This document shows positions 34,096-42,014 of a DNA stretch of 42,291 nucleotides, one piece after another (position 1 is the stretch's first letter; each line of letters opens with the position of its first letter). The notes under the pieces are model-generated. The model searched no databases and had not been told where the DNA came from. It worked only from the letters and a program-made list of their open reading frames with translations. The stretch comes from Acidobacteriaceae bacterium (GTDB lineage Bacteria; Acidobacteriota; Terriglobia; Terriglobales; Acidobacteriaceae). Made by a program: the position numbers and the translations under genes. The DNA is taken from positions 1 through 42,291 of the forward strand of contig JASHPJ010000114.1 of the NCBI GenBank assembly GCA_030038195.1, written 5' to 3'.

Positions 34096-35745
34096 CTACT
34101 TGCCCTGGCCGGTGCGTTCCTCGATCTGCCGCAACAACTCCTGGGCTGCCTGACTGGACGGGTCCAGCCGGAGAGCGTTGCCGGCGTCGTCCTTGGCCTC
34201 GCTCCAATGATTTTCCGCCATGTCGAGCCTGCACAACACCAGATACGCATCCGCCGACGGCGACAGTTCCAGGGCCGCATGCGCTTCCTTGCGCGCTCCG
34301 GCCGCATCGCCGGCCCGCTCGCGCACCAGCGCCAGACCGGCATGCGCTTCCGCTGCCTGTCCATCGGCGGCAATCGCCGACTGGTAGAGCCGCTCGGCTT
34401 CGAGCAGCAGTCCGCGGTCAAGGTAGTCTTTAGCCTGCGCCGAAAGCTTTTGCGCGCGATCACCGGGCGACAGCGCAGCCAGCCGCGTTGCGTTCATCTG
34501 GTCGAGCATCTGCGACGCCTGCCGGAAGGCCACCGCATCGAAGGTGCGCACGATCCGCTCCAGCGGATCTGGAGCCGCTGCCGGGTCGGCGCCTGTCGAA
34601 GCCGTCACAACTGCCGGGGTCTTCCATGCAGCCAGCAAGGACTGGGCTTCGCTGTCGTTGGGGCGGAGTTTCAGGCACTGCGCCAGCTCGTTCAAGGCGG
34701 CGTCGGTTTTGCCGTGACGCTTGAGGCTGACGGCGAGATTGAAGTGGTAGTCGGCTGTGTTGGGGTCGGCAGAAGCTGCCTGGACAAAGAGCGCGGTGCC
34801 GTCGTGGCCCTGCCGGCTCACGGCTACGCCCTGGTTATTGAGCACTTCAGCCAGCGGAAGTATCCGCGCCACCTGGGCAAAGGCCTGCTCGGCGTGCGGG
34901 TAGTCACCAGAGAAGAGCAGCGACAGGCCGCGGTAAAAGCCGGCCTGGAGCCCATCCGGACCATCGCGGTCCACGCGGGCAAAGGCCTGCGCAGCCTGGT
35001 CGTACTGCTGGCCCTGGTAGTCCTCGCGGCCCAACGCCATCCAGGCGGGACCGAAGTCCGGACTGAGCTTTACAGACTGCTCAAGATGGCGCAGGCGCTC
35101 GTCATGGTCGGGCTCGGTAATGCCGCGGATGTACTGCTCGTAGGCGTCGAGGCGCAGGTTCTTGCCCGCGGCGATGAACGTCTCCTCGGCCACGCTGAAG
35201 GAGGGATCGAGCTGCCGGGTAACCTTCCAGGCCAGCGAGTCGAAGACGGCGATCATAGCGCGCATCTCTCCGCGGGCCTGCACCGGCTGGCTCATGCGCA
35301 GACGTGGCACGTCCACCACCTGGGCCTCGGCTACAATCTGCGTCCCGTCCGTGGAAAAGCTGCCCACCACGATCGAGTCGGCATCGAGCGTCTGCGCCAG
35401 CTTGAGCGCGCTGGCCCGCGAGGGCTGAAAGCTCTGCGGCAGTCCCAGGTGGTCAAGCGCATACATGCGGTCGGCGCGGGTCATGGGCGCAAAACCGGCA
35501 GAGGCAAAGCGGCTGCCGAGCAGGTTTGCGGCGGCCTCGCGGATCCACTCCAGGCTGGGCTGACCGGTCTGGTTGTCAAAGGGCAGAACCAGCAGGATGC
35601 GTCCCCGATCGGCCGACGGGGGTGCACCGTCCGCAGGCGATTGTGCGTGCATGCCGATCGAAAAGAGAGCAAAAACGAGAACCAGCGCTGTGTTTCTGGA
35701 GCAGCGCTGGATGCGAAACAGGCAGGATGAAAAAAATTTTGGCAC
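34096..35745 (-). CDS. Exported TPR-repeat protein
   Basis: From GTG 35745 the product is 549 residues; no in-frame ATG precedes the mature part. The signal peptide ALVLVFALFSIGMHAQS predicts export. Residues about 45-155 resemble a TolB-N/FlgO-like domain (RILLVLPFDNQTGQPSLEWI, ADSIVVGSFSTDG). TPR helices then follow from about residue 190 (AWMALGREDYQGQQYDQAAQAFARV, FNLAVSLKRHGKTDAALNELAQCLKL) to the end. Its stop is 31 bases before the NfeD start. A partner role for the NfeD-slipin pair in the periplasm is inferred only from position. Confidence 0.75.
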   Translation of the reverse strand: MPKFFSSCLFRIQRCSRNTALVLVFALFSIGMHAQSPADGAPPSADRGRILLVLPFDNQTGQPSLEWIREAAANLLGSRFASAGFAPMTRADRMYALDHLGLPQSFQPSRASALKLAQTLDADSIVVGSFSTDGTQIVAEAQVVDVPRLRMSQPVQARGEMRAMIAVFDSLAWKVTRQLDPSFSVAEETFIAAGKNLRLDAYEQYIRGITEPDHDERLRHLEQSVKLSPDFGPAWMALGREDYQGQQYDQAAQAFARVDRDGPDGLQAGFYRGLSLLFSGDYPHAEQAFAQVARILPLAEVLNNQGVAVSRQGHDGTALFVQAASADPNTADYHFNLAVSLKRHGKTDAALNELAQCLKLRPNDSEAQSLLAAWKTPAVVTASTGADPAAAPDPLERIVRTFDAVAFRQASQMLDQMNATRLAALSPGDRAQKLSAQAKDYLDRGLLLEAERLYQSAIAADGQAAEAHAGLALVRERAGDAAGARKEAHAALELSPSADAYLVLCRLDMAENHWSEAKDDAGNALRLDPSSQAAQELLRQIEERTGQGK

Positions 35746-35834
35746 AACAGGAGATTATAGGCGTTGAAACACTCTCGAACGGAACCGGGCCGAAATCCGT
35801 TGGCGGCAGGGCAGGGCGTAATTATGGTGTGGCC

Positions 35835-36153
35835 ATGGCCACAGGCTCTGCGCCCCGGCGAAGATTTGCCCCGGCCTGGCGAGCGCTGGTTGAAGCTGCC
35901 TTTATCCTTTTTCTCTTCTATTCAAACCTGCTGATGGGCGAGTTCAACCGTGCGTCCGGGGCGGGAAAGACCTTTTTTCGTCGCGCTCATATGACATTTT
36001 TACGCGCACAAACTTTATCGTTGCGCTGTTTTCAGCGCTCATCGGTTATCTGATCATCGAGTTCCTGCAGAAAAAGCTGAACGCAGCACCGGTAGCTACC
36101 GGACACGCCACGGCTGATTCTGCTTTTCCATCCGCGCCTCGATCGCGCGATTG
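35835..36153 (+). pseudogene. Two-helix membrane-protein gene with an apparent frameshift
   Basis: From ATG 35835 one frame encodes a basic N-terminus, then LVEAAFILFLFYSNLLMGEF, the first membrane helix. A T6 run at 35973-35978 follows; afterwards this frame degenerates to Arg/Ser-rich sequence and stops at 36053. The adjacent frame, from about 35990, reads YDIFTRTNFIVALFSALIG and then YLIIEFLQKKL, a convincing second helix with basic end, continuing to a stop near 36153. The join needs a net one-base shift. The two halves look like one small membrane protein. Either the gene is broken, the assembly has an indel, or ribosomal/transcriptional slippage occurs at the T run. The 3' end overlaps the convergent glycosyltransferase gene. 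Confidence 0.55.
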
Positions 36154-37715
36154 AAGCGGATGAGGGCGATCCACATGCCGTGATCGTCGCGCTTCCACAC
36201 CAGCGTGCCGCCCAACTGCTGCGCGATGGCCTCGGGCGGCAGATCGTAGTGCAGCCCGAAGTAGCGCTTGTCGAGCGCCTTGCTGGCCGGGCCCAGGCTC
36301 AGCAGCGGCCGGGGCGGATCGTATTTGGTGGAGAAGACCAGTGCGGTGGAGTATTTCTCCGGCTCGCCGGCGGCTACGGCAATCTGCGTGACGGTGAAGT
36401 CGTCGATGCGGCAGACCTCCCACGGCTCCTTCACGTAGCCAAGCTCGGGGCGCGTCAGTTCGTCGGAGACGGGCCAGGCCGTCAAAACCGTGGCCCCCGG
36501 ATAACGATGCGTCAGCTCGGCAATGCCGGCCAGGTGCAGGCGCACGACGCGCGCGTAGTCGAGGTTGTCTTCCGGAGCGAAGCCGTAGGGAGGATTGATG
36601 AACAGCCCGGCAATAAACGCCGCGGCAGAGACCAGCGCCAGCCCCTGCCAGTACGGCACGCGCCGGTAAAGCGTGGTGGTTACCAGCAGCAGCACCAGCG
36701 GATACATGGGCAGCAGGTAGCGCGTGAGCAGCGCACCGCCCAGCACGCTGAACAGCAGCGCCTCCACCAGAAGCAGCACGAAGATATGTAGAAGCACGGC
36801 GCGGTCGATGGCGGCGCGCTCATTGCCTTCCGCATCCGGCAGCGGCGCCAGCAGCAGCGCAGAGAGCGCCATGGTAACTGGGACAAAGAGGTTCATGTGC
36901 GCTGTCAGGTGCAGAATGCGATGCCCGAAGGCGGCCAGAATGCGCAGCGGCGCCAGCGTGCTCTCGGCGTTGTAGCGCAGGTATGCGGGATTGCCGAAGA
37001 AAAAGCCGGTTTTCGCGTAGTGGTAGGCGTACCATGCCGTAAGCGGCAGCACCGATGCGCCAAGCCATGCCGCCTGACGCCAAAGCCTTGCGCGCGCCGG
37101 AACCGGCTGACGTCGTCCCTCGACGAGATCGATGGCTGCAAGCGTCAGTGGAATGGCTACCGACGTCTCTTTGCACAACGCGGCGGCGGCAAACCACAAG
37201 GCCGCCGCCAGCGGATTGCGGCTGCGCGCGGGCAGGGAATACACCAGCCCCCACAGCGAGCACGCGGCGGCAAAGATGTCCGCATGGGCCAGCGAACTCT
37301 GCGCAAACCAGATGGGATAGACGCCGGTGAGCACCGTCGTCCAGATGGCGACGGAAGCCACTCCGGCTACGCGCATCGCCAGCTGCCATACGCCCAGCAG
37401 CCCCAGCGCGGCCACCATCAGCACAGCCTCGCGCGTTACCTCGGGATAAAAGCCGGAGAACTTCCACCACAGCGCCAGGTAAACGCTGGGCAGCGGCGGG
37501 TGGGCGTTGGTGAGCGTGGTGATGGGAATCAACGAGCCGGTGCGGAAAAAATCCCACGCCGCCGGAATGTAATAGCCCGCCTCATCCCAGTAGTAAGGAA
37601 CCCGCAGCAGCGCAAAGTGGCTGGCGTAAAGCGCGGCAAAGACCACCGGAAAGATCATCCACAGCGGCAGCGGCGCATCTGGCCAGGGATTGAAGATTCT
37701 GTTGAAGCGCACCAC
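36096..37715 (-). CDS. Polytopic membrane glycosyltransferase (GT39/PMT-like)
   Basis: A 539-residue protein from GTG 37715 (a second GTG follows immediately; AAGGAG is upstream). The first loop reads YYWDEAGYYIPAAWDFF, with the acidic pair typical of ArnT/PMT-like lipid-linked sugar transferases. NAHPPLPSVYLALWWKF follows, then about ten further hydrophobic helices and a soluble C-terminal domain from about residue 400. This fits GT-C enzymes transferring sugars from polyprenyl phosphate. It is unlike the other glycosyltransferase of the window in sequence. Donor and acceptor are unknown. It is last in a minus-strand series with DUF3467, the glycosylase and the TPR protein. Confidence 0.8.
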   Translation of the reverse strand: MVRFNRIFNPWPDAPLPLWMIFPVVFAALYASHFALLRVPYYWDEAGYYIPAAWDFFRTGSLIPITTLTNAHPPLPSVYLALWWKFSGFYPEVTREAVLMVAALGLLGVWQLAMRVAGVASVAIWTTVLTGVYPIWFAQSSLAHADIFAAACSLWGLVYSLPARSRNPLAAALWFAAAALCKETSVAIPLTLAAIDLVEGRRQPVPARARLWRQAAWLGASVLPLTAWYAYHYAKTGFFFGNPAYLRYNAESTLAPLRILAAFGHRILHLTAHMNLFVPVTMALSALLLAPLPDAEGNERAAIDRAVLLHIFVLLLVEALLFSVLGGALLTRYLLPMYPLVLLLVTTTLYRRVPYWQGLALVSAAAFIAGLFINPPYGFAPEDNLDYARVVRLHLAGIAELTHRYPGATVLTAWPVSDELTRPELGYVKEPWEVCRIDDFTVTQIAVAAGEPEKYSTALVFSTKYDPPRPLLSLGPASKALDKRYFGLHYDLPPEAIAQQLGGTLVWKRDDHGMWIALIRFNRAIEARMEKQNQPWRVR

Positions 37716-37790
37716 TCCGCTCCTTCAAAAAAACAAGAAAAACGGCAGCAAGCCGGGAAAGCTTTTCAGTCCCTATTCCCTCGTCCCTCG

Positions 37791-38096
37791 TCAGTTCACC
37801 GGCCCGCGTGGAAATCCCTGGCTCTGCGGCTCAAGATTGAGTGGACCAAAGGCCTGCTCGTATTGCGCAAGGTTCTGGCCAAGCACGTTGTAGAGGGCCT
37901 TGGCCTGCTGCGGGCTTAGAAAAATGGCCTGGTGGTTGCGGATGGTCACCTCATCAGGGCTTTCGCTGGAGGCAAGGCCAAAGACGAGCTGAAAGTCCCA
38001 CACGCTCACGCGCACCTGCACGCTGTTGGCGTAGGACTCGCGGTAGTCGGGCGTCTGGGCAAGATTCACATGCGGTTGTTGCGGCGCTGGACTCAT
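37791..38096 (-). CDS. DUF3467 family protein
   Basis: A 101-residue protein with the DUF3467 pattern: YANSVQVRVSVWDFQLVFG, EVTIRNHQAIFLSPQQAKAL, then LGQNLAQYEQAFGPL. ATG 38096 follows GGAGA. The function is unknown to me. It lies 12 bases after the DNA glycosylase stop and shares its strand. Confidence 0.85.
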   Translation of the reverse strand: MSPAPQQPHVNLAQTPDYRESYANSVQVRVSVWDFQLVFGLASSESPDEVTIRNHQAIFLSPQQAKALYNVLGQNLAQYEQAFGPLNLEPQSQGFPRGPVN

Positions 38097-38108
38097 GATG
38101 TCTCCAGC

Positions 38109-38843
38109 TTACGCCCTGGGGGCACGCGCTGCCGAGCGCGCACGCGCCGTGCCGGCGCCTTGGTGCGGATCATAGGCCAACGGGCAGCCGTCGCAGCGCG
38201 CCACGCGCCCGCAATGGGCCTTGCCTACCGCCACGGTGAGCGCATGAAACTCGTTGAAGAAACGCGCGCACCGGGCGGCAGGATCGCCGGCAAAGGCGCG
38301 CCGCGTCAGATCGGCGAGCGCATCGTACTGGATGCGCGCCACCTCCAGAGTAAGAAGCCGGTGCCTTTCGGCGATTCGCCGCAGATACTCGTCTGCTACC
38401 GGCACGGGATGGCCGAGCGCGTAGAGCAGAATGGCATCGGCCGTCTCCGGCCCCACGCCGGGCAGCGCCAGCAGGCGCTTGCGCAGCGCGTCTACCGGAG
38501 TGGCCGCCAACACATCGAGTGAGCCGGCAAACTCCGCGTCGAGCACGGCGATGAATGCTTTGAGCGCCGGGGCTTTGCGCGTGAAGAAGCCCGATGGCTG
38601 AATCAGCCGCTGCAGTTCGTCCAGCGGAATCGCGCGCAGGCCGTCGAGCGTGAGCGCTCCGGCGTTGCGCAGATTGGCCAGTGAGCGCTCAACCGCTTTC
38701 CACGCCGTATTCTGCGTGAGATAAGCACCCAGGATCACCTCGAATGCGGTCTCGGCCGGCCACCAGCGCTGCGGGCCATAGGCTTCAGCGAGCCGGTCGT
38801 GCATCCTGCGCAGGCGCTTTGCGGCATCCGCCTGCCGCGTCAC
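38109..38843 (-). CDS. HhH-GPD DNA glycosylase (endonuclease III superfamily, MagIII-like)
   Basis: GTG 38843 overlaps the upstream TPR stop (GTGA), after AGGAG, and opens 244 residues. The helix-hairpin-helix motif is LPGVGPETADAILLYAL, followed by the catalytic Asp in PVADEYLRRI. At the place of the Nth lyase Lys (LPGVGRKTA) there is Glu, so a monofunctional base glycosylase is expected. Of the four Cys iron-sulphur ligands of Nth, only three are seen (AHCGRVARCDGCPL) and the last is missing. This resembles the MagIII/archaeal endonuclease III-related group, which includes 3-methyladenine glycosylases. The substrate is not certain. The first 19 codons of the longer frame have no support. 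Confidence 0.85.
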   Translation of the reverse strand: MTRQADAAKRLRRMHDRLAEAYGPQRWWPAETAFEVILGAYLTQNTAWKAVERSLANLRNAGALTLDGLRAIPLDELQRLIQPSGFFTRKAPALKAFIAVLDAEFAGSLDVLAATPVDALRKRLLALPGVGPETADAILLYALGHPVPVADEYLRRIAERHRLLTLEVARIQYDALADLTRRAFAGDPAARCARFFNEFHALTVAVGKAHCGRVARCDGCPLAYDPHQGAGTARARSAARAPRA

Positions 38844-39232
38844 GGTGTCCGCTCCTCGTCCTTCGCCTCTTCGGCCGCGGACTGGAGCTGAATCTTCCAC
38901 TCCAGGATGCGCGCACGCGCCGCGGCGGCTTCCGCTTCGGGAACGTGTCCTGCATGCTGCAGCGAGATGGAGAGCGCCGCGTGCGCCAGCGGATCGGAGG
39001 GCGTGAGCACGGTGAGCGCAAGAGCGGCGGCAATGGACTGCTCCAGCCGGCCGGCATCGCGCAGAGCGCGCACCAGGCCGTGGTGCGCATCAACGTGCGA
39101 CGGATCAGCCTCGATTGCCGCGCGAAAGGCCTGCACCGCCTCATCGGGTGAGCCCGCGGCGAGCAGTTCCATTCCGCGCTGCGAGAGCGCATCGGCGTTG
39201 GTGGCGTTGGTCGAGATGTTGGTGGCGGTCAC
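38840..39232 (-). CDS. Small TPR-repeat protein
   Basis: A 130-residue soluble protein with two to three tetratricopeptide-like helices: [51 protein letters not shown] and [25 protein letters not shown]. No signal peptide or membrane segment is visible. Its stop overlaps the glycosylase start by four bases, so expression is coupled. The partner is unknown. Confidence 0.75.
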   Translation of the reverse strand: MTATNISTNATNADALSQRGMELLAAGSPDEAVQAFRAAIEADPSHVDAHHGLVRALRDAGRLEQSIAAALALTVLTPSDPLAHAALSISLQHAGHVPEAEAAAARARILEWKIQLQSAAEEAKDEERTP

Positions 39233-39266
39233 GGCTGTCTTTAGGATAAGCGTTGAGGAGATGCCG

Positions 39267-39683
39267 ATGAAGAGTCACACCGAATATCTTGTTTTTGAGA
39301 CGCGCAAGCGCCGCGAGATGGTGCACATGACCGACGAGGTGGAGCAGATCGTGCGCCGCAGCGGCGTAAAAGACGGCCTGTGCTTCGTCTCGCCGATGCA
39401 CATCACCGCGGCCATCTACGTGAACGACCTGGAGAGCGGCCTGATTGAAGACATTGGCAAGTGGCTTGAAGAGCTGGCCCCGGCGCGCTCCGACTACAAG
39501 CATCACCGGACCGGCGAAGACAACGGCGACGCACACCTGAAAGCGTTGCTGCTGCATCACAAAACCACCCTGCCCGTCACCGACGGCCGGCTCGACCTGG
39601 GAACCTGGCAGCGTGTCTTCTACGCGGAGTTCGACGGGCAGCGCCGCAAGCGGGTGATTGTGAAGGTGCTAGGGGTGGAGTAG
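39267..39683 (+). CDS. yjbQ: YjbQ / UPF0047 family protein
   Basis: ATG 39267, six bases after GAGGAG, gives 138 residues; ATG 39261 abuts the ribosome site. The family motifs are visible: [41 protein letters not shown] and [23 protein letters not shown]. coli YjbQ has weak thiamine-phosphate synthase activity, and the physiological role is still uncertain. It is divergent from the TPR-glycosylase unit and convergent with motB. Confidence 0.9.
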   Translation: MKSHTEYLVFETRKRREMVHMTDEVEQIVRRSGVKDGLCFVSPMHITAAIYVNDLESGLIEDIGKWLEELAPARSDYKHHRTGEDNGDAHLKALLLHHKTTLPVTDGRLDLGTWQRVFYAEFDGQRRKRVIVKVLGVE

Positions 39684-39691
39684 CTGAGTCA

Positions 39692-39769
39692 GCGGAGCTA
39701 GCCTCGCTTCGCTCGTGATAGCGGAGTTAGTTTTGATCATGCTAACTTCGCTAACATCGCTAGCTCCGC
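39692..39769. repeat. Nested inverted repeat between yjbQ and motB (possible bidirectional terminator)
   Basis: GCGGAGCTAGC (39692-39702) and GCTAGCTCCGC (39759-39769) are perfect 11-bp arms. Inside, AGCGGAGTTAG (39720-39730) pairs with CTAACTTCGCT (39742-39752) at ten of eleven positions. TTTTGATCATG makes the loop. It lies between two convergent genes. Confidence 0.5.
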
Positions 39770-39778
39770 CAACTCCGC

Positions 39779-40594
39779 TCAATTTACGTCCGTGATCCTG
39801 CGCCACTCGCCATCCGGTCCGGAGGGGCCGGGTTCGGCAAAGTTCACCTTGGAGCGCGGCAGCACGACGAGGTCCACGCGGCGATTCTCGGCGCGGCCCT
39901 CCGGCGTGCCGTTGCCGGCCACCGGATGATACTGCGCGTAACCGGCTGCCGAGACGCGCTGGGGCGGAATCAGCCCCCGATCGATCAACATGCGTGCAAT
40001 GCTGGTGGCGCGCGCCGTGGAGAGCTCCCAGTTGGAAGCAAACGCGGCGGTGTGGATGGGCACGTCGTCGGTATGTCCTTCGATGCGCAAGTCGTAGGGA
40101 GCATTCCTCAGCGAAGCAGCGATCTTGCGCAGGGCCGGCAGCGTCTCCGCTTTGGGCGTTGCCGATCCGGAGGCGAAAAATCCGGCTTCGCGCAGGCTGA
40201 TCACCAGCCCGTCGTGACCCATCTGGATCGAGACCGTATGGCTGGCCACCTGGTTGGAAAGCGTTTGTGTCAGCTCACTGCGCATGCGCTCGAGATCCTG
40301 CCTGACCTGCGCGGGTGCCAGCACGTCTTCGCCCATGACGATATTCATCGGCACCAGTGGCTTGTCCGACCCGGTCAGCCCCGCGTCCGGCACCGGCCTG
40401 CGCGCCGGGCTGGGAAAGATGCCCAGCGCGCGAAAGGCTGCGTTGATCGATGCCGCCATCTGCACCTGCTTTTTCTGGTTGGCCGTGGCCGAGGCGTAGA
40501 GGACCACGAAGAAGGCAAACATCAAGGTGATGAAGTCGGCATACGAGACCAGCCAGCGCTCATGGCTGGGGCCTTTGTGTCCCCGCTGCTTCAT
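39779..40594 (-). CDS. motB: Flagellar motor stator protein MotB
   Basis: A 271-residue stator subunit. The N-terminal helix WLVSYADFITLMFAFFVVLYA contains the proton-binding Asp20. A plug/linker region follows. The C-terminal OmpA-like peptidoglycan-binding domain has IEGHTDDVPIH, SNWELSTARATSIARML and NRRVDLVVL. MotB anchors the stator ring to the cell wall and forms the ion channel with MotA. It overlaps motA by four bases. Confidence 0.95.
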   Translation of the reverse strand: MKQRGHKGPSHERWLVSYADFITLMFAFFVVLYASATANQKKQVQMAASINAAFRALGIFPSPARRPVPDAGLTGSDKPLVPMNIVMGEDVLAPAQVRQDLERMRSELTQTLSNQVASHTVSIQMGHDGLVISLREAGFFASGSATPKAETLPALRKIAASLRNAPYDLRIEGHTDDVPIHTAAFASNWELSTARATSIARMLIDRGLIPPQRVSAAGYAQYHPVAGNGTPEGRAENRRVDLVVLPRSKVNFAEPGPSGPDGEWRRITDVN

Positions 40595-41364
40595 GCGGCC
40601 CGTTCCGTCTTCTCGCGGCTCCTGTCGTCTACAAAGCCGGCAAGCTTGATCTCGAGCATGCGCGGATTCATGCCTTCCAGAATCGAGATCACGCCTTCGA
40701 GCAGCATCTCGCGCCGGCGGTGCCCTTCGCGGATGCGGATGCGCATCTTGCCGGCAAAGGGCAGGAAGAAGAGGTTGGCGACACCCACGCCGTAGATGGT
40801 GGCCACGAACGCTACGGCGATGCCACGGCCCACCTCGTGGATATTGTCGAGATGCTGCATCACCTGGATCAGTCCGAGCACCGCGCCCAGGATGCCGATG
40901 GTGGGCGAAAACCCGCCTGCCGATTCAAAGACGGCGGGCAGTTGTTCCTCGTCTTCCATGCTGGAATCGAGGCTGACGCGCATGATCTTGCGCAGGTCGG
41001 CAGGCTCGGTGCCGTCCACGGCCAGCATCAGCGCCTGCTTGAGAAACGGGTCCTGAATGCCTTGCAGATCCGCGTCCAGCGAGACCACGCCCTGGCGGCG
41101 CGCCTTGTTGGCAAAGGTTACCAGCATGGCGATCAACTGCGCATTCTGCTTGCGCGGCGCGGCAAACACGTGGCCGAGGCTGCGAAATGCGGCCATCACC
41201 GTGGTCAGCGGAAACTGCAGCAGCACCGCGCCCAGCGTGCCGCCCATCACGATGAGCGCGGCCGTGGGCTGCAGCACCTGCGACAGGTTTCCGCCTTCGA
41301 TGAGCAAGCCGGCCAGGATGCCGGCCAGGGCGAGAAAAACTCCGCCAATGCTCGCTTTATCCAT
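40591..41364 (-). CDS. motA: Flagellar motor stator protein MotA
   Basis: A 257-residue protein with four membrane helices: one at the N-terminus (GVFLALAGILAGLLIEGG), one near 35-52, and a C-terminal pair with SPTIGILGAVLGLIQVM and VAFVATIYGVGVANLFFLPFAGKM. The Pro in FSPTIG and the following Ala-Gly-rich stretch are typical of the stator channel. The cytoplasmic loop includes RRQGVVSLDADLQGI. The start follows a tandem 12-base repeat that contains GGAG (see 41365-41424). flbD lies 76 bases upstream. Confidence 0.95.
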   Translation of the reverse strand: MDKASIGGVFLALAGILAGLLIEGGNLSQVLQPTAALIVMGGTLGAVLLQFPLTTVMAAFRSLGHVFAAPRKQNAQLIAMLVTFANKARRQGVVSLDADLQGIQDPFLKQALMLAVDGTEPADLRKIMRVSLDSSMEDEEQLPAVFESAGGFSPTIGILGAVLGLIQVMQHLDNIHEVGRGIAVAFVATIYGVGVANLFFLPFAGKMRIRIREGHRRREMLLEGVISILEGMNPRMLEIKLAGFVDDRSREKTERAA

Positions 41365-41424
41365 GAACCGCTCTCCGAACCGTTCTCCGAACCGCTCCTT
41401 GCACCGCTCGTCGCACTGCTTGCC
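41365..41424 (-). repeat. Five degenerate 12-base tandem repeats directly upstream of motA
   Basis: The plus strand reads gaaccgctctcc, gaaccgttctcc, gaaccgctcctt, gcaccgctcgtc, gcactgcttgcc as consecutive units. On the motA strand the three nearest copies each carry a GGAG core, at 12-base intervals, and the nearest is six bases from the start codon. The array fills most of the flbD-motA gap. Confidence 0.6.
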
Positions 41425-41440
41425 GACCGAAACCTATCAC

Positions 41441-41767
41441 TCAATCGCGCAGGACGGCCACGCCGCTTTCACCGCCGCCTGAAGCAATCTGCTTGGGCGC
41501 ATCGGCGGACTGGCCGGCAAGGTCGAGGCTCGAGAGCGAAACCAGCCGCTGCAGCTCGCCCAAGCTGGGCAGACGCCTGGCGACGGCGGCAAGCAGTTTC
41601 GCGCGATAGACAAGCACCCGCTCGACAACTTCCTCCGGCTGCTCGCGCACGATCAGCTTCTCTCCATTGATGAGCGTGAGCATGGTGTCAGGAGAGGCTT
41701 CCGCGGTCTTGATCAGATCGCTGTTCAGCACCATCGGGCTGCCGTTGAGGCGGGTTACTTCGATCAT
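41441..41767 (-). CDS. flbD: FlbD family flagellar protein with C-terminal extension
   Basis: The first about 65 residues match the short FlbD family: MIEVTRLNGSPMVLNSDLI, SPDTMLTLINGEKLIVREQ, then VVERVLVYRAKLL. Usual FlbD proteins are around 70 residues; this one is 108, with an added Ser/Gly/Ala-rich tail. This small protein is widespread next to motA and is not the Caulobacter regulator of the same name. The start has AAGGAG ten bases upstream. It leads the flbD-motA-motB set. Confidence 0.9.
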   Translation of the reverse strand: MIEVTRLNGSPMVLNSDLIKTAEASPDTMLTLINGEKLIVREQPEEVVERVLVYRAKLLAAVARRLPSLGELQRLVSLSSLDLAGQSADAPKQIASGGGESGVAVLRD

Positions 41768-41875
41768 CGCCGTGAAACTCCTTCGCAGAAGTTATCGGCG
41801 GCGCGCAGGCAAAGGTTAGAAATTTGCAAGGTAACGTGCCGGAGTGTACGGCTCCGGACACATGGATCATAGCCG

Positions 41876-41902
41876 TAAAGTCCACAAGACGTTGGCCGAA
41901 GA
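41876..41902 (+). promoter_or_regulatory. Sigma-28 (FliA) promoter of the flagellin gene
   Basis: TAAA at 41876-41879 and GCCGAAGA at 41895-41902 are separated by exactly 15 bases. This matches the FliA consensus TAAA-N15-GCCGATAA at ten of twelve positions. The expected start lies near 41910, leaving a leader of about 105 bases to the flagellin ATG at 42015. Confidence 0.75.
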
Positions 41903-42014
41903 AGGGGCCAGATGCGGTGGCCTCAAAGCCGTTGGCAGCTACCCAGGGCCTTCCAATCAGGGGAGCGTTCACGCGCGAAGGGCCGCAAATCCACGCATTG
42001 CATAAGGAGAGCCC

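Noticed and set aside
41825..41842. Sigma-54-like element on the minus strand upstream of flbD (GGCACG ... TTGCA)
   Set aside because: The GG and GC dinucleotides are separated by eleven bases rather than the required ten, so it is unlikely to function.
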